From the NCBI RefSeq assembly GCF_002252525.1, contig NZ_NNRM01000053.1, positions 62,001 to 126,000 of the forward strand: DNA of 64,000 nt, in the 5' to 3' direction. Under the pieces are notes generated by a model. That model did not search any database and was not told where the DNA came from. It saw only the letters and a program-made list of their open reading frames with translations. This document shows, piece after piece, positions 60,194 to 64,000 of the stretch (position 1 is its first letter; every line of letters begins with the position of its first letter). The DNA is from Brucella pseudogrignonensis (GTDB lineage: Bacteria > Pseudomonadota > Alphaproteobacteria > Rhizobiales > Rhizobiaceae). The position numbers and the translations under genes are program-made.

Positions 60194-61012
60194 ATGACTG
60201 ATATTTTTAGTGTCAAAGACCGCGTTGCGGTTGTGACAGGCGGACTTGGGCAGCTCGGAACGCAGTTTTCCAAGTCTTTGGCTGAAGCAGGTGCGAAGGT
60301 GGCAATCTTCAGCCGTCGCCCATTCACGAAGCAGCAGATTGCTGAAAAGTTTCCGGGACTTGAAGATCGTATCCGCGTTTATGAGGCAAGTGTCACAGAC
60401 AAGGTTGCCCTTGAAGCTGCAACCAAACAGCTGATCGCTGATTGGGGCGTGCCGCATGTACTCGTCAACAATGCGGGTATCGATTCAAAGCCAGACGGTT
60501 CGGCAGAGCAGAATGCGCCGTTTGAAGTCTATCCGCAGAAATTTTGGGATGAGATTATCGATACCAATCTGACCGGCGTTATGCTGACCAGTCAGGTTAT
60601 CGGTAGCCACATGGCATCCGAAGGTCGCGGTTCAATCATCAATGTCGGTTCGATCTACGGTCTCGTTTCGCCAAACCAGGCGCTCTATTCCTATCGCGAA
60701 AAACGCGACGGCAAGCCGTTCATCAAAGCAATTTCCTATGCCGCTTCCAAGTCGGGACTTATCAATCTTACGCGCTATCTCGGCACCTATTGGGGTGAGA
60801 AGAACGTTCGTGTGAACCTGATTTCATTCGGTGGTGTGAAGACTGCGAGCTTCGATAAAGAATTTATCGATGCGTTCCTTGATCGCGTACCAATGCGTCG
60901 CCAGGCTGAGATCAATGAATATAACGGTATCATCCGCTTCCTCGCATCCGACGCTTCGTCTTACATGACGGGTTCGAATGTCGTTGTGGATGGCGGCTTT
61001 ACTGCTTGGTAA
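60194..61012 (+). CDS. Short-chain dehydrogenase/reductase with a long Ser-Tyr insertion
   Basis: 272 residues. The cofactor motif is VVTGGLGQLGTQFSKSLAEA near residue 13, NNAGID near 91, and catalytic Ser in IINVGSIYGLVSPN near 150. The catalytic Tyr/Lys pair is in AISYAASKSGLINLTRYLGT near 178, about 29 residues after the Ser rather than about 13, so the loop between them carries an extra stretch (YREKRDGKPF). The C terminus has SNVVVDGGFTAW. It probably oxidises a sugar acid or its lactone before the aldolase step. 21 nt after the aldolase gene. Confidence 0.85.
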   Translation: MTDIFSVKDRVAVVTGGLGQLGTQFSKSLAEAGAKVAIFSRRPFTKQQIAEKFPGLEDRIRVYEASVTDKVALEAATKQLIADWGVPHVLVNNAGIDSKPDGSAEQNAPFEVYPQKFWDEIIDTNLTGVMLTSQVIGSHMASEGRGSIINVGSIYGLVSPNQALYSYREKRDGKPFIKAISYAASKSGLINLTRYLGTYWGEKNVRVNLISFGGVKTASFDKEFIDAFLDRVPMRRQAEINEYNGIIRFLASDASSYMTGSNVVVDGGFTAW

Positions 61013-61092
61013 AGCTCGATAATACCGAGTAGGAGGAGGCTGAAACCAGAACCTGATTATGTCAAAACCTTGACATGAAATGCGAATTTACA

Positions 61093-61108
61093 TATGACAT
61101 ATGTCATA
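61093..61108. promoter_or_regulatory. 16-bp perfect palindrome, candidate FadR-type operator
   Basis: TATGACATATGTCATA reads identically on both strands. It is 48 nt upstream of the regulator gene at 61156 and resembles the dyad upstream of the ABC operon at 56120-56133. Autoregulation plus control of the transporter operon is the natural inference. Confidence 0.75.
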
Positions 61109-61155
61109 ACTCTAATGTAAATAAAACGCGATAATCGCGGCTTCGGAGCGGTAAA

Positions 61156-61908
61156 ATGGTGATTGGTTCAATTTCCCCTCATGTCGATCGCGGCAAGTTG
61201 CATATGCATATTGTTGCCGCGATAGAGGCACGCATTCTGTCTGGTGAGCTTCAGGTGGGAGAACGTCTGCCTTCTGAGGCCGAGATTGGCAGGACATTCG
61301 GTGTCAGCACGCGATCTGTGCGCGAAGCCATGCAGGTTCTTGAAACCAAAGGGCTGGTGCGGCGTCGCCACGGTGAAAGAGCTGAAGTTGTCCGGGATGA
61401 TGTCAGCGAGTTCATGGACTCACTGGTATCGTCAGTTGGATCACTTTTTGCGCGTGACTCGTCCTATCTCGTTCAGGCCATGGATGTGCGTCGCCTGATC
61501 GAAGTGGATGTTGCGGGGCGCCTCGCTTCTGGCGAGGGAGAACTGCGTGATGGAGTGACGGCAGCACTCGATGTCATGCGGAAATCTGCCGATGACAATG
61601 ACTTCTCCCGTTTCGCCGAAGGCGACGCGGCTTTCCATCGGGCTTTGGTGCAATCTTTGGGCAATGAGATTTTAACGTCACTGCACGGCAATCTTCATTC
61701 GCTCATCTCAGAGGTCATCAAAGTATCGAGCCGGGTTCCGAGCAAAAAACTGAGCGCGGGGCTGGCCGAGCATGAGAATATTTACGGGCTGATTGCAGCA
61801 GGTAAGGCCAGCGATGCGCGCGAAGCCATGCGCGAACACATCACCAACAGTACGGCTTATCTCGAACAGGCGATCAGACAATCCAGAAACAGGCCTGAAA
61901 CGGGCTAA
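61156..61908 (+). CDS. GntR/FadR-subfamily transcriptional regulator
   Basis: 250 residues. Winged helix-turn-helix LSGELQVGERLPSEAEIGRT near residues 33-52 and GVSTRSVREAMQVLETKGLV after it; FCD C-terminal domain with DVRRLIEVDVAGRLASGEGE near 113, DAAFHRALVQSLGNEILTSL near 157 and LAEHENIYGLIAAGKASDAR near 200 (Asp and His metal-ligand positions). It lies inside the catabolic cluster, 17 nt before the RraA-type gene. A perfect palindrome upstream is its likely site. Effector probably a sugar acid or pathway keto acid. Confidence 0.86.
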   Translation: MVIGSISPHVDRGKLHMHIVAAIEARILSGELQVGERLPSEAEIGRTFGVSTRSVREAMQVLETKGLVRRRHGERAEVVRDDVSEFMDSLVSSVGSLFARDSSYLVQAMDVRRLIEVDVAGRLASGEGELRDGVTAALDVMRKSADDNDFSRFAEGDAAFHRALVQSLGNEILTSLHGNLHSLISEVIKVSSRVPSKKLSAGLAEHENIYGLIAAGKASDAREAMREHITNSTAYLEQAIRQSRNRPETG

Positions 61909-61925
61909 AACGGAAGAACAAAACA

Positions 61926-62603
61926 ATGAGCAGCTATGATTATTCGCGCGTCAACTGGGATGCGATCAAACGCCTGTCGTGTTGGTATTCGGGCGATATT
62001 CAGGATGTCATGGACAAGCATGGCTTTTATGGCTTTCTGCAGGGACTGAGCCTGCAAAGCGAACTGAAGCCGGGGCAGGTGATCTGCGGTCCAGTTCATA
62101 CTGTTCTCTATGAAAAAAGCACGCGAACCGGCCAGCCGCAGGATGTCTATCACGGCACAATCGACAATGTCGTCGAGGGAGGCATTCTGCTGGTGGACGC
62201 ATCCTGTGCTGAAGGTTCTGGCACTGGCGAGCTGATGTCGACTGGTGCGAAAACTGCCGGTGCTGCTGCAACAATCGTCAATGGTACGGTGCGCGATATT
62301 GCCGAAGTGAAGAAGCTTGATTACCCGCTTTTTGCGCGTGGCGTTAGCCCGGTCGGGGTTTCTGGACGTATGGAGCCGACCAAGTCGCAGGTCGAGTTGA
62401 ACATCAATGGTGTTCGTGTGCGTCCTGGCGATGTGATTTTCGCTGATATTTCGGGTGTAGTGGTCATTCCTGAAGAACTGGTTGCCGTTATCGCCGACGA
62501 TGCAGATGCCAATGGTGATGGTGAAATCCAATGCCGCGAACGTATCTTGTCTGGTGAGAAGTTGCAGAGCGTCTGGCCTTTGGGATCAACCGGGCCTGTC
62601 TGA
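61926..62603 (+). CDS. RraA-family protein, probable 4-hydroxy-2-oxo-acid aldolase or related lyase
   Basis: 225 residues. GDIQDVMDKHGFYGFLQGLS near residue 23, DVYHGTIDNVVEGGILLVDA near 73, the substrate/metal site GSGTGELMSTGAKTAGAAAT near 97 and VNGTVRDIAEV near 119, with the Arg-Asp pair needed for aldolase activity in HMG/CHA aldolases. RraA proteins that only bind RNase E lack this catalytic context; here the neighbours are catabolic, so an enzyme is more likely. It makes a second possible pyruvate-type aldolase in the cluster beside the HpaI-type one. AAACGGAAG precedes the ATG. Confidence 0.82.
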   Translation: MSSYDYSRVNWDAIKRLSCWYSGDIQDVMDKHGFYGFLQGLSLQSELKPGQVICGPVHTVLYEKSTRTGQPQDVYHGTIDNVVEGGILLVDASCAEGSGTGELMSTGAKTAGAAATIVNGTVRDIAEVKKLDYPLFARGVSPVGVSGRMEPTKSQVELNINGVRVRPGDVIFADISGVVVIPEELVAVIADDADANGDGEIQCRERILSGEKLQSVWPLGSTGPV

Positions 62604-62658
62604 TGAGCAGTTGAACTGCTGGTAGAGGACAAGCATCGGTTCTGGAGGAGACGACCAC

Positions 62659-64000
62659 ATGCAGGATATCATTCTCGTCGCCAATGGCGACTTGCGTGAA
62701 AGCGCGAATATTCAATGCTGGCCTGAACAGGCTAATATGGAAAGCCGTCTCATTGCGGCAATCGAGAAACTTGGCAGGAAAGCGGTACGCGGACACGGTA
62801 TCGATCCAAAAACCGGCCACGGTTTCATTGCAACGCAAAAGCAGGGCATTGAGGTTTTCGCGAAGATCAATCGCGATGCACCGCTAATTGTTGCGGAAGC
62901 GGTCTGGCAATATTCCCAGAATATTCTTGCAGGCCTCATCGCTCATCGTGGTCCGATCCTGACAGTCGCCAACTGGTCGGGAACCTATCCCGGCCTGGTT
63001 GGCCTGCTCAATCTTAACGGCTCACTGACAAAGGCGGGTGTCGAATATGCGTCGCTTTGGAGTGAAGATTTCACCGATCAGTGGTTTCTGAACAAGCTCG
63101 ATGAGTGGCTGAAAACAGGTAAGATTGCTTCACATGATACATCTCATGTGAAGTCGTTTAACCATGCGACTGTGCCGGTGCATCTGGTTGAGCAAGCTTC
63201 GCACATTGCAAAAGACCTTGTCGAAAACAGATCCATCATGGGCATTTTCGATGAGGGGTGCATGGGAATGTATAATGCGATCATTCCCGATGAGCTATTG
63301 TTTCCGATAGGTGTTTTCAAAGAACGCCTCTCGCAGTCGGCGCTCTATCATGCTGCGATCAATGTTTCTCAGGAGGATGCTCGGCAAGCCTATCAATGGT
63401 TGCTCGATGCTGGAATGACGTTTCATCTTGGCAAAGATGAAGCGCAGGAATTGACGGAAGCACAGGTGCTTGGTCAGTGCCAGACCTATATCGCTGCTGT
63501 ACGAATGGCAGAGCAGTTTGGATGCGAGACGATTGGTATCCAGTATCAGCAAGGCTTGAAAGATCTGCTTCCAGCATCCGACCTCGTTGAAGGACTTCTT
63601 AATAACGAGGATCGTCCGCCTGTGCGCAACGCAGAAGGAGAGATCATCCGTGAAGGTAAGGCCGTAGTTCATTTCAATGAAGTGGATGAATGCGCGGGTC
63701 TTGATGCTTTGATGATCAATCGCCTGCATCGTGCGCTTGGTGAGCCGGTCGAGACCACACTTCATGATCTGCGTTGGGGTGATATGGATCGAGGCGGGAC
63801 GACAGATGAATATGTCTGGGTGTTTGAGATTTCAGGTGCAGCGCCGCCTGCTCATCATGAGGGTGGCTATCGAGGATCGGATTCTGTGCGGCAGCCTCCG
63901 ATGTTTTTTGGTAAAGGTGGTGGCACCCTTCGTGGTATCGCAAAACCCGGTGAGCTGGTCTGGTCGCGCATCTATGTGGAAGATGGGCGGCTTAAAATGG
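62659..64000 (+). CDS. L-fucose/L-arabinose isomerase-like protein, 3' end outside window
   Basis: 447 codons are visible and the frame is open at the right edge. GGAGGAG lies 8 nt before the ATG. The N-terminal region ([40 protein letters not shown] near residue 76, [20 protein letters not shown] near 101) and [20 protein letters not shown] near 193 resemble the FucI/AraA fold, with Glu residues that could bind metal; a later stretch is [12 protein letters not shown] near 394. Family members isomerise aldoses to ketoses. Its role beside two aldolases is unclear; it may isomerise the incoming sugar or be a diverged enzyme. Confidence 0.75.
   Translation, partial: MQDIILVANGDLRESANIQCWPEQANMESRLIAAIEKLGRKAVRGHGIDPKTGHGFIATQKQGIEVFAKINRDAPLIVAEAVWQYSQNILAGLIAHRGPILTVANWSGTYPGLVGLLNLNGSLTKAGVEYASLWSEDFTDQWFLNKLDEWLKTGKIASHDTSHVKSFNHATVPVHLVEQASHIAKDLVENRSIMGIFDEGCMGMYNAIIPDELLFPIGVFKERLSQSALYHAAINVSQEDARQAYQWLLDAGMTFHLGKDEAQELTEAQVLGQCQTYIAAVRMAEQFGCETIGIQYQQGLKDLLPASDLVEGLLNNEDRPPVRNAEGEIIREGKAVVHFNEVDECAGLDALMINRLHRALGEPVETTLHDLRWGDMDRGGTTDEYVWVFEISGAAPPAHHEGGYRGSDSVRQPPMFFGKGGGTLRGIAKPGELVWSRIYVEDGRLKM

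Noticed and set aside
61926-62603. RraA as a ribonuclease E inhibitor
   Set aside because: The Arg-Asp catalytic pair and catabolic neighbours favour an aldolase/lyase role.

Overview
The window looks like a chromosomal segment of a Brucellaceae alphaproteobacterium (Brucella/Ochrobactrum type). The main reason is an erythritol locus at 1-6807 whose gene order (eryA-eryB-eryC-eryD-deoR-eryH-eryI) matches the arrangement I recall for Brucella. No rRNA, tRNA, CRISPR array, transposase or phage gene was seen. Nearly the whole segment is sugar, polyol and small-acid catabolism: five ABC importers (four sugar/polyol or amino-acid type complete systems plus DUF2291 accessories), one TRAP importer, one MFS importer, and eight transcription factors from five families (DeoR x2, SorC, GntR/FadR x2, LacI x2, RpiR). 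ABC systems visible in full are at 7.5-11.9, 19.6-23.9, 37.3-42.2 and 56.2-59.3 kb.

Region by region. (1) 1-6807, minus strand: erythritol kinase, erythritol-phosphate dehydrogenase, the EryC epimerase, the EryD repressor, a DeoR regulator, and the EryH and EryI isomerases. (2) 6808-11914, plus strand: divergent control region, a small membrane-protein ORF that appears frameshifted, DUF2291 protein, and a ribose-type ABC importer that is probably the erythritol importer (EryEFG). (3) 12029-16206: a second regulator/kinase/FAD-dehydrogenase set paralogous to EryA/EryB; a lone cupin follows. (4) 27512-16733, minus strand, about 10.8 kb: a D-apiose catabolic operon with a RuBisCO-like protein, DUF1537 kinase, D-apionate oxidoisomerase, binding protein, DUF2291 lipoprotein, ATPase, permease, D-apiose dehydrogenase and D-apionate lactonase, next to a divergent GntR regulator. 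(5) 28557-36222: two LacI regulators around a dehydrogenase, sugar isomerase/epimerase, DUF4432 mutarotase-like protein, SDR and beta-propeller lactonase, substrate unknown. (6) 36212-46868: a sugar ABC operon with two separately encoded nucleotide-binding domains and an M24 enzyme, divergent from a CoA-transferase / solute-binding-fold protein / crotonase / MHS-transporter operon, with two LacI operators between them. (7) 47069-55955: a TRAP importer with a glutamine-synthetase-like ligase, aldehyde and alcohol dehydrogenases and an N-formylglutamate amidohydrolase homologue, divergent from an RpiR regulator. (8) 56246-64000: a polar-amino-acid-type ABC importer followed by an HpaI-type aldolase, SDR, FadR regulator, RraA-type aldolase and a fucose-isomerase-like protein that runs off the window.

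How they work together. From established pathway knowledge, the erythritol route passes through L-erythrulose 1-phosphate, which EryH and EryI convert to D-erythrose 4-phosphate. The RuBisCO-like decarboxylase branch of D-apiose degradation also yields L-erythrulose 1-phosphate. The apiose operon could therefore end in the erythritol isomerases 16-27 kb away; this is an inference from co-location. Most other clusters are recognisable in type but not in substrate. The least explained units are the solute-binding-fold protein without a signal peptide in the CoA operon, the 56-64 kb aldolase/isomerase cluster, and the 29.9-35.2 kb sugar pathway.
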